64,000 nucleotides of DNA from Cyathus striatus. Taxonomy: Eukaryota; Basidiomycota; Agaricomycetes; Agaricales; Nidulariaceae. The stretch covers positions 2,170,001-2,234,000 of the forward strand of contig JAOVFP010000002.1 of the NCBI GenBank assembly GCA_025738555.1, read 5' to 3'. Positions 23,910 through 35,488 of the stretch are shown piece by piece (position 1 is the stretch's first letter; the number at the start of each line of letters is the position of its first letter). A program made the translations under genes and the position numbers. Below the pieces are notes generated by a model that saw only the letters and a program-made list of their open reading frames with translations, was not told where the DNA came from and did not search any database.

Positions 23910-25124
23910 GTCCAAAGATCCAAAAGATACCTGTAAAAAAATAAAAAGCCAAAAACTTGCAGAAATGCAGCAAAAAACACTATAGAATAGTGCAGTGGCT
24001 GCCATAAAATGCGAAAATTCAGTGAACATGAAGTAATATAATGCCCAAAGACATACAGTATTATAGTGGGATTAATAGTCAAGGGGGGAAAGTGGGGGGA
24101 GCAAAGAAAGGGCAGCAGCTAAGCATGAAGCAGCAGGCAGCAGCGCGGAAAGAGCATTGCAAGATGCTTACTAAGACTGCATCAGGTGACAGGAAACAGG
24201 TAGAAGCGCGGCTGCACTTTTCGGGAAGCCGCGGCAAGTACATTTCAAGATGCTTAGTAAGAATGATGGCTTAGTAAGATTCCAAAAACAGCTGATCCAG
24301 ACTTGTTTGCAACTCGTTTGCCATTTGCTTAGTCACATTTAAATTCCAAATGCAGTAACCCAGCGCTAATAAGGTCACGTTACTAAATACTGCCTCTCCC
24401 ACATGACTGTTATACCCACGTTTCCCACCCTTCTCTCATTATATATAGATACTGGATGTGTCAAAATTACCAGCCTACATATACTTATATGAATTGAAGT
24501 GAAAGATAAAAAATAAAGCAGGTACTGTTGGATATGCAAATGCCTCCAAGTTCGACTCACACTCCTGTTTTTCATTAGACCATGCCCGCTTGTATTCACT
24601 CAGCAACCACCACCTCACCACCAAGGTCATATGCTCATCACACAGCAAGGTAATATATTGTATATATTGTATCTCTCTATGTTTCACTATACCACCATGT
24701 TTTCTTCTAATACTTTATTATCTTGTACTGTTACTGTGCTGCACAGCACACTCTGTGCCACACACATTCCCTCCTATGTAGTTTACTCCTTTATCTAGGA
24801 GTAAAGGACTCATAATGTATATAAGCCTATGTACTTTAGCTAGTACACCTCAGCAGTTGTTCACAACACTGAGGTGAGTTTCTTACTTGTACATACTGAA
24901 TCATTTACTTACAATTACCTAGTTAATTACTCTAGGTTTTCTTCAGGTACTACAGTGTGTACTCCACAGACAGTTAAACAACAGCCAAATAAGTGAATGC
25001 TGGTTAGCTGAAAGGCTCAGGCCTCAGGCTTCAAAGCTTTATATACATACTGTATTTTAAAAGGTAAGTACTTTCATCAATCACACTTGTAAGTCTATGA
25101 AAGGCAAGTACTTACTGCAGTCAA

Positions 25125-25433
25125 CAAAGAAAGATCAAAATTAAACTATTTGTGCATTTGAGAATAAGTACACGGAGGGCATGAGGCTCAAATAATTGTA
25201 GATAATTGGTGTTCATGGGCACGAGTACATAGGTATGAGGTGGGAATGCGGCGTGCCCCGCCGTTGATTTCCCTGTTGATGGAAAGGGTCTGCGGGGAAA
25301 CTTCGGTGACCACTTATGCCAGCCACTCTATCGAGCACAACCTCCTTAGGTTTATTTGCCTTAAGCAAATATTTGCCCTTGTTTACCTAAGGAGGTTGTT
25401 GCGAGATACGAGAGTGCTGGTTTTAGGAGCCTG
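25125..25433 (-). repeat. right TIR of the long-TIR element
   Basis: Reverse complement of 17653-17950 and similar to 58582-58895. It contains the full hairpin with TTGCCTTAAGCAAATATTTG in its loop region. Confidence 0.85.
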
Positions 25434-25469
25434 ACAAAGTATCAGAATGAGATTAACAAAGAGTGGATA

Positions 25470-25595
25470 ATCACGCGCATCACAAGAAAAACTATTCCAG
25501 CCAATCAGGTTGAGATCTTATCCAAGATCCTCAAATTACCGTATCCATCTGTTCAAATGTCCCTAATACCCAACTACCTTAAAAGGTAGTGGGAA
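25470..25595. repeat. dispersed repeat ending in a hairpin (copy 2)
   Basis: CAGCCAATCAGGTTGAGATC and, further on, ACCCAACTACCTTAAAAGGT with GTGGGAA. It is the partner of 11890-12012 and lies just outside the long-TIR element. Confidence 0.6.
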
Positions 25596-25714
25596 TTTTT
25601 TGGGAAATGAATGTAATTTATCCGTGCACAAACACAAACACAGCCACTTGACAGTCCTTTCACCATAAAGTGTTCACCAAATTATTTTCGCCCTCTAACC
25701 TGCTCCAGCCAAAC

Positions 25715-26874
25715 ATGATTAAGAAATGCACTCGCCCGCAACCACGAGTTAGGTCCATATCTTTGGAGAGAGAAAATGAAGATGCAGTTGTCGAGAGTGA
25801 AGAGGAAGGAAGGCTACTGTATGTATTGATTACTTGAGACCTCGACCTCACAGGCAACTCAACGCCCTGGCTAGACTAGCAGACCTTATCGAACTTCGCA
25901 AGCTCCGGCGGGCAAGAGAAGGGATTGACGTTTCTAAATTGAACAGGGGTGATGCGAAGAAAAAGAAGAAACGACCAAGAGAAGAGACAGAAGTCGTTGG
26001 AGGTCTCAAGATGGGTGTCCCAGTCGAGGAGGAAGAGTGTGTCGCTTATACTTAGCTCCCCTACGGTGAAGAGGCAGACAAAGACGCGAGGGCAAGAAGG
26101 GTTGTTCGAAACAATAATTTCATCCAGCAAACCAATGCTCTTGACGTTGATAAGCACATGTATGTCCATACCTTGTTTTTTGCCTTGAGTAACATCTTAC
26201 AAATGGTGGGAATTAGGATGGCGTATATTGAAGAGAACCTGAAGATTCGAAGTAGGCCCTGAGAAGAGGATGAAGACAGTTCTAAGCCTTCTGACCCACG
26301 AGAACAACTGTTCCAAATTACAGAGCGGTGGAAAGTCGAGAAACAAAAGCCTACTACAGACGAAGGAAGTGTTACAAATAGTATGGCTATGCTCACGGCG
26401 ATTCCTGAAGTGGATTTAGGAATGGAGTATGTAATAATCGCATCTATCTTTTACAAGGCGTAACATTCTTGTTTACTTAGCACCCGACTGAAGAACATCG
26501 CGGAAACTGAGAAAGCCAAGCGCGTTGTTGCTGAGCACAGACATGATCCAAACAAGGTCAAAATCAACAAGGATGAGGAACACCTGGCCGCTACACGGTG
26601 TAAGTCTTGACATATTCCTCTCGGATTATAGAACTGAATGTTCCTTTCGCAGTCTACCGACCGCATCTCAAGCCAAAGTCTGATGCTGACATATTACGAG
26701 ACGCGAAGTTAGAGGCAATGGGTTTGCCTCCTCAGGAAGGCTCTCCTCATCGACCTTACCAAGAAAAATCTCAGACAGCAACTGACGAAATGGCATGTTC
26801 ATTGTTTTAAAGTATTCAATGTCCTTTTCTAAGACAATTTACAGGTCATGGAACGTTTCAAGAGGCGTATGTGA
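25715..26874 (+). pseudogene. tls1: Tls1/C9orf78 (HCA59) family gene with two in-frame stops
   Basis: Recognised from three blocks: ELRKLRRAREGIDVSKLNRG, ARRVVRNNNFIQQTNALDVD with HMMAYIEENLKIR, and IPEVDLGMD, then FYRPHLKPKSDADI, then MERFKRRM. The family (fission yeast Tls1, human C9orf78) acts with the spliceosomal helicase Brr2 and influences splicing of selected transcripts. Start is ATG 25715. Introns: 25819-25853 (35 bp), 26160-26216, 26427-26480, 26600-26652, and one from about 26793 to 26844 with a GC donor (ATG|GCATGT) and AG acceptor. All C-terminal family blocks and the terminal TGA at 26872-26874 are present. However, TAG at 26053-26055 and TGA at 26260-26262 interrupt the reading; I could not place introns to remove them. 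Either the gene is decaying by C-to-T changes, or a second intact copy exists elsewhere. It is convergent with the S53 gene, 92 bp away. Confidence 0.75.
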
Positions 26875-26966
26875 AAGTAACAAGCCATTCTGCCCGGCAA
26901 TATACCATGTGTATTTAGCTTCATCCTCGGGTTAATATATGACTGAATATATACCAAATTTCAACG

Positions 26967-29458
26967 TTACCAGGTTTTAACGATCTCACTAAGTTTTCCG
27001 AAGTTTGGTGTTCCGAGACCGGTTACTGTTTCGGTACATGCGATGAGGCGGTGAGAAATATTTATCGCACAACGATGCTCACCTGGGTCCCATCCTACAG
27101 TGGCCTAAACAAACCGTCAGATAAATAATAATAGACGAAGATCGGCACTACATACGTTAAAGCCTTCTGTTCCACATCCTGCATTGTGGCCGATGGTAAT
27201 GTCATTAAGTCCTGCGACGCCCTTCGTATAAAGTAGGGGGTTCAAGAAACCGAGAGGTGGCTTGTTTGCTTTGAGCCTGACATCATTCAGAAGCGCAACA
27301 AAGCCAGTGAATGCAGGCGAAGATGCTGAAGTGCCTCCAATCAGAACTGGTCACCCAGATGAGAAGATTCTGAAATTTTCTGATTGCGCGGCAACATCGG
27401 GGAAAGCCTAAAGTCATATGTAAGTAATCTTCAAAATATACAGAATTTTATATATATTACCCATCCAGCTCTGGTGATCAATAGTTAGTAACAACCCCTT
27501 CGAAATCGGGACACGCTTACGGATTGAACAGGCCTTCAAATGTTCCATTCGGAAGCGTGGCTAAATATTTGCTGACGGCTTTTTCTTGATAAGCTGGGCG
27601 CGCAAACTGTTACTGCGTAAAATTATCTGAATCCAGGGCTTCTAAAACACTCACAAAGTTGCTGAAGCCACCTCCAGAAAAGAAGCGTGATACTGCAACT
27701 TCTGGAACGTTTGTCGTCCCTCCGACGGCAGTTACGCTATGAGGCTTTGTCAGCGATCGTAACAGCTGAGAACGTAGTATGTCTTACAATGGACAGCTAT
27801 AAATTCGTCAGCGAATGTAATATTTCGATTTCAGACGGGAACTTACGAAGCCGGGAATCCGGGTATAAAACGGGTGACGTTTCGTCCGTCATTGGTAAAA
27901 CATTGTTGTGTAGCAGGATCAGGATCGCCGTCTCCTACACCCCTATCCCCTGAGGAGAACATCAGGGACACCCCACGGGCACCTGCGTTGTTTAAAGATA
28001 AGCCAGACTGTGTAATCACTCCGCGGACAATATACCTAGCTGAGCGAATCCCTGACAAGCGCGTCTGGCAAAGCTTTCTGGAACTGCGAAAGACGTCAGA
28101 ATGAGACTCTGGATACAGTGCTATGCTTTACCGGTCTGCTCGTCGTCGCCGTAACTAGTTGAAATCGCATGTGGTGGATTGGGATGGGACAAGACAAAGT
28201 CAAGCCAAGCTGTATACGGTCTAGCGAGCATCAGAGATCATTATTGTCTACTTAGCCAGGGAGCAAACATACTCGTTCACATCAGTAGGGTACTTGATGT
28301 CTGGGATGAACGGAGGCATTCCTGCCGTAGAGTAGAAAGATGCCTGTGGAAGTCTTAGAAACTCACGCTTGCATCATATAATATCTGGTTCATCCCTACC
28401 GGAATTGGATGAGAAATTCCGAATGCAAATTGTACATCAAGACCGGCTTCTTCTCCCGACTGGGAGAGCGTTTGGTTATTTAATCCGCCTGGAAGGATGA
28501 TCAGCTAAGTGCTACAGTATGTTACGTTCATTGAACCTACCGTTGACAGATATAAAGTCGAAAGTCGAATTTACAGCAGCTGGAACTTGATCAGCAAAGA
28601 AGGACTGCAGGTCCTGCTTGTTCGCAAATTCTTGGAGATATCCAGTTATGCCTATGGTGTTTCCCTTCGCCGAGGGTACAAATCCAACCGCGTTGTACAG
28701 TTCTTTCAAACATGTAACTGTAATCGTTGTGTTACAGCTTGCATCGACTGTCACGCCCGATACTGGGTCAACGATAGTGCCAAGCCTCGTATCTACCGTC
28801 TCAGAGGAGACTGCGGAAGTATCGTCCCAGACAATGGTGGACTTGGCAGGTTGGAATCGACCGAACATAGTGGTAGGTTGAACGATATCAACGTGCTCAA
28901 GCAAGTCGCCGGGAAGACTGTAACTTGTTGTTCTAACCATGTAGTCACCGCTGGATCCATGCTTCCAAACGTGATATTTCTGCATATATGCGCGTTTAGT
29001 GAATTGCTACATGCGAAAAGTTTGAAAGTCACCGTGTCAAGCATTTTCTCGACCAAGCTAACGGGGACCTTCACTGTTACCCAATCTTTTGCAGCGGAGT
29101 GGGTGACGTGGTCTTCTTTTATGCCGTGAGACGCGAGCCATTCATGGACAGCTGTGACTGAATCTGGATGGGGAGCAACAAGCCCCTCGACTTGCTCTTT
29201 GGAGAGATGTTGTCCATAACGCTCGTGATCTGGATCGCTGACCTCGTATAAGTGCTGTTCAAGGAGATGGAAATTAGGCTGCGGCAATCCAATTCAAAGG
29301 ACAATATTGTGATCCGGCGCGGGCTCGCTGTGTTGACTCCAGCCTCGAGGTGGGGTGATGGACTCCTTGACTTTATAGACGTAATCTTTCGTAGGGGCAC
29401 TTGCAACGGTAGCCACGAATACCGCGAACGTGATGAGGGAGGAATGAGAGAGGTGCAT
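26967..29458 (-). pseudogene. S53 (sedolisin) tripeptidyl-peptidase with one early nonsense codon
   Basis: Secreted acid serine-carboxyl protease. ATG 29458 opens a signal peptide (MHLSHSSLITFAVFVATVAS). The pro-kumamolisin domain follows (LPQPNFHLLEQHLYEVSDPD, RYGQHLSKEQVEGLVAPHPD). The first resolved intron is 28980-29032. The catalytic domain shows the Glu/Asp pair in GEEAGLDVQF (about 28430-28457), the oxyanion Asp in [15 protein letters not shown] (about 27900-27960), and the nucleophile Ser in [10 protein letters not shown] (about 27328-27350). It ends in TGLGTPNFGKL with TAA at 26967. About ten exons with roughly 50-bp introns fit the family. The only clear lesion is TGA at 29294-29296 (codon 55, IVL*IGLPQPN), where relatives have Arg, so CGA to TGA. 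As read it is a pseudogene by a single substitution; a sequencing check matters here. Confidence 0.85.
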
Positions 29459-29508
29459 GACGGTGGTGAAGAGCGGGACCCACTGGAGGCTTCCTTGACT
29501 ACTAGTGA

Positions 29509-29632
29509 TACGCCTTAAAATATTTAATGGTTAAATCTCTCTATTTGTCATATAATATTAGAACTCAGTATTAGTAATGCACATCATGAGTACAAGGGTT
29601 GGGGCGAGTCCCGAGTTGCCAATCAAAGTGTT
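29509..29632 (-). repeat. dispersed repeat (copy 1, inverted relative to 50100-50217)
   Basis: Contains the complement of CTAATACTGAGTTCTAATAT and GAGATTTAACCATTAAATA, and ends in a GGGTTGGGGCGAGTCCCGAG block that resembles a tRNA B box. 29668-29700 carries a related GGGGTTGAGTCCTGCACT. Confidence 0.6.
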
Positions 29633-31490
29633 CTATTTTGAATACATTACTAAGGGAATGGGACATCTGAGAGCTGGGGTTGAGTCCTGCACTGCCAGCA
29701 GAAATATCTAATTGATATATACTAAAGGAATAATACAAGATGTGTACTATCTAATTACTAGAGTCCAAAAGACTATGTACAGGCACCCAGTACTTGATTA
29801 AACCTAAGGGAACGCGTTACACGCGTTCCTGTCACGTGATCAAACGCGAGGCGTTAGAACCGTTATCTCCGAACCGGTTATTGCGATTACGCATAGACCG
29901 GAGCAAGTCATGTGACTTCGTACTTGTACTCCGAAATTATCCCGCTGTTTGATCTACCACATGGAATTCCACATGTATGGTTGCTCCCGCATGGTCAATA
30001 TGTTGGAAACAACATTATGTCGTCATATAAAGTAGTCTAGAGTAGTTCCTTTCCATATATAGGTACTGTACAGTTTTATTTGTAAAAGATATATAAGGAG
30101 GACAGGAAGGAGGAGGAAAAGCAAGCAATCCCAGGAGAAATCCTAGGCTTCTTCCACTCTAGGAGTGTAATAAATTGGAATAGGAACGAATCTGAACAGT
30201 ACTTGAACCGAGTAATTTCGTATTAGAAAGAATATTTAATCTATAGTTTCCTACCTTTATACTAGTTTATACATTATCTGTGTTTTCTCTCCCTTGAACT
30301 TAAAGCCTGTGGTTTGCGATGATTATTTGAGTATTACAATATATTAGTACTATTTAAATACAAATCACAAATTCGGCGCATCACTAGGTAGAGCTATATA
30401 TATTATTACTGGATCCTAAGAAGTTCGGAATTCGAAACATCCATCCAAGTATGTTGTTCACATGCCATTTTTAATAGATGAATGACTGACATGCTGCAAG
30501 TGTCCTCCGACATCTTCAGACATCCTCCGCATGCACTGTGTCACGAAAACTTAGTTTGCCACACAAGGCATTACGACGCATTGTAATGCTTTAAGGCACT
30601 GGCTATATTAAGTGGCATTAAATTGAACACGAAACCTTAAGGCTCTTACAAGGCCTGGCTGGGTGCCTTACAGCTCATAAGCTAGTCTGATCCTCATAAG
30701 TAATTTAAAGACGTACTACAGAGTATTACAATAATTACAGTTCAAGGAAATCCTTGCACTGGGCCAATAGAGTAGGAGCAACCAGTTAACTGGGTCGTGA
30801 AGCCGTAACGGGCTTCACGAGCGGCTGGCACTGTCCGCGCAAATTTCGTAAGTCAACCTTGTTCTGCCTCTCCACGTGAGGCACCGCTGACTACTCCCTT
30901 GTTGACCATTGTTGTCTCTCCTAAAAGGCTTGGTCCTCACCGCACTGAGGAACTTCCTGCTGAAATGGTTCAAAGAGACAAGCAGGGGTTCGAATCTACG
31001 CATCCCTCTTTCTCTCGCACCAGGTATGTACCCTCTGGTTTCTCTGGAAGCACCCTTCGTCACACTAACGATCCCTCTTGCTCTCGCACCAGTATTTAGG
31101 TCCACAGTGTATTTTCGTTATTTATTTATTTTTCTCTTCTCTCTGATCTCGACGCCGTTCTTCTCTTTTCATTACTTTGTACTATTACATGGCGTGTCTC
31201 TTCGCAATATATTGGCAGTGCTGAGGTGAACACCTCCCCACGGCTGCTCCTACTCAATTAATGAGAGCGATCGTTCTCGATTGGATACATGCTATTGTTT
31301 GATTACTTGCGAGATGACTTAATACTGTCCGAAAAATAACCAATTCTTCGTCTTGTTCTAATCACATGAGCTCAAAAATGGCAACACTATGAATCATTTA
31401 TCTAGAAGCATTTATTTATTAAGTACATGCATGCAACTGTAAGTCTACAGTAAATTAATTTACTCCTTACACAGTCTCCTTCCCAGACCC
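29633..31490. other. non-coding stretch; possible LTR remnant and hairpins
   Basis: No gene is supported. Visible are a palindrome GGAACGCGTTACACGCGTTCC (29810-29830), a hairpin CGTGAAGCC...GGGCTTCACG (30795-30818) and a TGTTGGAAACAAC start at about 30000 resembling a Copia LTR. No second LTR, target duplication or coding part was found, so the LTR idea is weak. Confidence 0.35.
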
Positions 31491-32835
31491 AATGGGAGGT
31501 CTCTCTACTAGAGCGGTATGCAGTTCTGAAGGCTCAAGTACAACCCTATAAGCCAATCTGTAGCCTCGGGGTCAGGTGGTGCAGCAGTGATTTTGGGGCT
31601 AGGGACAGCAGATGAGGAGGATGAGTTGTCACATACCAATGGTCTGATTGGCTTTGCACAGCTTGAACTGTCGTCTAGTTGGGACGAAAGGAGGGAGTTT
31701 GATAGGCTTGTGAGGAGTGGGATTCCGCTTGTATACAGGTTGAAGGTATGGATGGAGTGTAGTGGGGCCTTGGAGATGAAGGAGCCTGGGTTCTTTTTGG
31801 ATTTGTTGGCGGAGGATGAGGGGCCAGGAGGCGTGATTCATGAGATTGAGAAGGATGTGATGGGGTTGGCGTTGATAAGCTGAGGAGGGTTTTGACTGCT
31901 TACAGTCGGTAGGTTGCTCCTTCTGTAGGGGTCTTCGATAGCTGATGTTTCATAGGTGTAACCCTTCTGTTGGGTACTGTCAGGGCATGAACCTCATTAC
32001 CTCGACGTTGCTGCTCATACATGCAGATGAAGAGGACGCTTTCTGGATCCTATCAGCATTAGTGGAACACATACTACCAGAAGATTTCTTCTCGCCTTCA
32101 TTCCTTCCTTCGCCAGCATGTCCACTGGTTCTTCTTGACTATGTACAGGAGCAGCTGCCCAAGCTACATATGCATCTCACTCAACTTGGGATCGACTTGG
32201 GTGCCATCTGCTTCTCCTGGTTCCTCTCGCTCTTCACAGATCGTCTGCATGTTGAGGTGAGTTACAGGCATGTCAACCTTGCTCATTGACTGATTCATCT
32301 CTAGACGCTGTTTAGGGTGTGGAACATATTCCTTCTGGATGTGTTGGATGTCCTTTTCCACATTGCTCTAGGGATTCTACGCAGCAATGAGACTGTCGTT
32401 CGTCTCCCCCACTATGACACCACGTGATGTATGCCAAATTTGGAACATTTTTCCTACGATACTACGGAGCACAACTTTTCTTGTCTGTAAGATGTATCAT
32501 GCGTAGTACTGTCGTGCAGTTGATTTAAATGACATCGAATTTATATTTGATTGACAAGGTCGAGCATTTGAATACTTTGTGTGATCTTTTATTTTTCCGT
32601 TGTATTTCAGTAATTCACTCCTGTCCAGTGACAAGTTTAGCAACTAGCGGCGGCCTCCTGCGCCTGTCGGTATCTTGTATAAGTATATCGGCTCATTGTA
32701 AAGCGATATTACATATATGTTGAGTGAGACGAGTGACAAGTTCATTGCCAAGATGTAGAACCAAGGCTTTGTGGGTGGAATAAAGATTATAGGAGGCGAA
32801 TTCACTGTGTAAAATCGCTCCCGGAGTCTCTAGCC

Positions 32836-35488
32836 ATGGAAAACACTGCTTCACAAGATATATGCACAAGGAAATCATGCACACAACCAGCAGGTACAGG
32901 CTTTAAACTCTGTGATCCCTGTCGTGAATGTGACAGAGAGAACCAAAGAATTCATTGTGCCAAAATTAAAGGTCTCCAGAATACAGCCGCTCTCGTAATT
33001 GGTGAAAAGCGGCACCAAGAACCAGATGCTGCTGTACCATCATGTAAACGCCCATGTGTAGAGAAGCAACTGGTCATAGAAAAGGATGCCCCAGAGTGGT
33101 ATGAAGATGACAACATTTTTGGTAATGAGGTAATGTCCATTTCAAGTTGCACCACTACATCAGTTCACTCAAACTGTAACTGTATGTAAGGCTGTTGAAC
33201 TATTTATGGATGCCGAAGACTGCTTCAGCACGATACGCTCTCACTTTATTTCAGATATGATGAAGATAGATATACATGGGACATACCATATTGAAAAGGA
33301 CGACATAATCAGCAACAAAGAGCGTGTTCAAATGATTGTGAAAGAAATTTGGAGAGTTACAGGCTATCGATTTACGTGAGTTATTCATTGTGATAATGAT
33401 GAACAATTAACTTACTTATATAATATACAGCATGAGAGATAATAGGCCTTCGGACACTGGTCACTTCACGTGATTCTGGTGCAGTCAAGATGAAGCACAT
33501 CAGAAAAAACCTAAGCAATCAACAAATCCTGATGCTAAGTGCCATGAAAATATTGGAATGAAGCGATTTTTCTGCAACAGCTTCCTAATGGTTTCGTCTT
33601 GTACAACCAGTGAGAATTCTACATATGTGACAGTGAAGCTGCACCACCATTTGAAGCATATCCACTACATGGATGTATCAATGCCACCAGAAGCAATTGA
33701 ATTCATTCAGGAGCATGCAGACTGGTTGACCCCATCTAATATAATGGGTAAAATCCAGTCTGTGCACCCCAATGTTACTCGTCTTCAAGTGCAAACCACC
33801 TGGAAAGAATTCAGTAAGATATATTGGTATCATGGCAATGATCAACTGCTGTCTGCAAAGATGCTTCTGGCTGAATACAGGGAAACTGTTGATATCTTTG
33901 AGCCGGATGATCTTCCTGATGGTGTGGAGATGGTCACTTGGGGAATTAAACAAATTGCAAGTAAGCTGGAAGGAAAAATTGTAGAGATTGCAATGGATGC
34001 AACATGTAAGAGTTCGATTTTTATAATAGACATAATGAAGCTTACTTGATTACAAGTAGATAACACCAATTCAAAGCACCTCGAACTATATAGCATTATG
34101 GCAGAGTTCGATGGTGCAGGTTTTCCACTGAGCTACTGCTTGCTTACAACAGAGACTGCTATATGTCTTAAAAAACGTACCAAGTCACTAGCTTCCTGGG
34201 CCTGTTGCATTCAAGATGCATATGGATTGATGCCAACATTTATGCATGTCGACAAAGACATGGCAGAGATAGGATGCTTGAAAGAAGTCTGGAATGGTGG
34301 TAAAATTAGCTTATGCTGGTGGCATCTTCATCAGGCAGTTCAAACTTGGCTTAAAAATAAAAAACTGTCAACAACTCCATATAATGTCAATCGGGCTTGT
34401 GCAGAGTTTCCTTTCATTGATAGAAACTTCATTCCTCTCAGGAAAAAGATTGATATGGGTGACTATGAAGGAGGCTTACCTGAATACCTGAATATTCCTG
34501 CCACTGAGCCAACATATACTCAAATGACCACAAAGCAAGGTTTGTGCATAACAATTCCTGCGTGCTCAACCCATGAAATAGCACCAAAAATACCTACTAT
34601 TCGTATTCCACCCCTGAAGAAGAACTTATATAATCAACTTGAAGCCAGTGATATTGAAACAGATGAAGATGATGAGCAAAAGCATAACAAGCATGTATTT
34701 TGTGCTACCACATACTGCGACGAAATATTAAATATAATGGAACATCATTACTGTGCCCATCCATTGATCCCAGGATATGCAGAACCAACTCCAGAAGCAA
34801 TTAGGCAATGGGCTGTAAAGCAAATGTATCAACATTGTGTTAATTATGATTTGCATGAGGTATGGGCATACCTTTGGGAGAATTGGTATAGGAATGGACG
34901 GTGGGAGCTTTGGGCTCACTCTGTCTATCATGAAATTCCCCTCCTTAAAACGACAATGATTCTGGAAAGCCAGTGAGTCTATAGACACCATAATATAAGA
35001 GGGGACTTACATAGAATTGATTCCAACTGGTGTTGCATCAAACATGACTTTTACAGCAATTCCACTTGCCACGATGTGATTTTCTCATTTGGATCTTGGT
35101 TAAAAAGCTTGCTCCAATGTGCTTTCAAAAACTTCGAGATTTGATGTTGGTAAAAGCATGTAATCAAGGGTGTTCATCATGTCATAGATCAATCAAACCA
35201 GTGTGGCGAAAACTAGAGAAGAAATTGATTATGATGCCAATTAATGATGCATACAAGCCAAATGTACAAAAATGGGTGTGTACTTGCCCATCATTTGCAG
35301 TGAGCAGGTTTTTGCTCTGCAAACATCTCATGCAACAAGTACATCAGGTCCCTGGTATATTCTTTCTTGAGGTGAAGCATCAAAGGTCCATTCCATTCTG
35401 GAAGCATGAAACACTGAGGCCAATTGATGTTGAGGAAGACTACTCTGCAGTTCAAGGTCCTGTGGTTCATCAGGAAAAACCCCATTAG
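32836..35488 (+). pseudogene. MULE transposase (DDE, SWIM zinc finger), degraded
   Basis: The N-terminus has a Cys-rich motif (CTRKSCTQ, CDPCRECD). After a frame change near 33180 comes an intron (about 33376-33431), and TGA at 33471-33473 interrupts HFT*FWCSQDE. The core transposase follows: EIAMDATC (first Asp), intron 34006-34056, DNTNSKHLELYSIMAEFDGA, FMHVDKDMAEIGCL (second Asp) and LCWWHLHQA. 35066-35488 carries LIWILVKKLAPM and the SWIM motif CTCPSFAVSRFLLCKHL (C-x-C ... C-x-H). This matches MULE proteins common in Agaricomycetes. Frame breaks and the stop make it inactive as read. Confidence 0.8.

Larger units (their letters stand above)
17987..24808 (-). mobile_element. Helitron (rolling-circle transposon), nested
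   Basis: Minus-strand element with a Rep/helicase gene. The right boundary is set by comparison with the sister element at 57340-58895: homology to its interior resumes just after 24808, and the minus strand there starts TCCTTTACTCC with a small inverted repeat (GGAGTAAA). The left boundary lies near 17987, a few bases past a GC-rich hairpin (CCCGTGCTTCGCTACGGG at 17999-18016), as expected for a Helitron 3' end; the terminal tetranucleotide reads CTTG rather than the canonical CTRR. The ends are therefore inferred to within a few bases. There is no target duplication, as expected for Helitrons. Confidence 0.7.
17653..25433. mobile_element. long-TIR (Mutator-like) non-autonomous element carrying a nested Helitron
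   Basis: The ends are CAGGCTCCTAAAACCAGCAC and its complement, flanked by the 9-bp direct repeat ACAAAGTAT (17644-17652 and 25434-25442). The TIRs run about 298-309 bp (17653-17950 and 25125-25433). Each TIR contains an internal hairpin, CCTCCTTAGGT ... ACCTAAGGAGG, about 35-100 bp from the end. A second copy of the family lies at 57340-58895. Without the Helitron this element would be about 0.96 kb and has no transposase. Long TIRs plus a 9-bp duplication suggest the Mutator superfamily; the autonomous partner is not in evidence. Frames 17587-17829 and 25240-25434 lie in the TIRs and are not genes. Confidence 0.8.

Noticed and set aside
30000..30370. Solo Copia LTR
   Set aside because: A TGTTGGAAAC start is suggestive, but no matching end with target duplication and no second copy was found.
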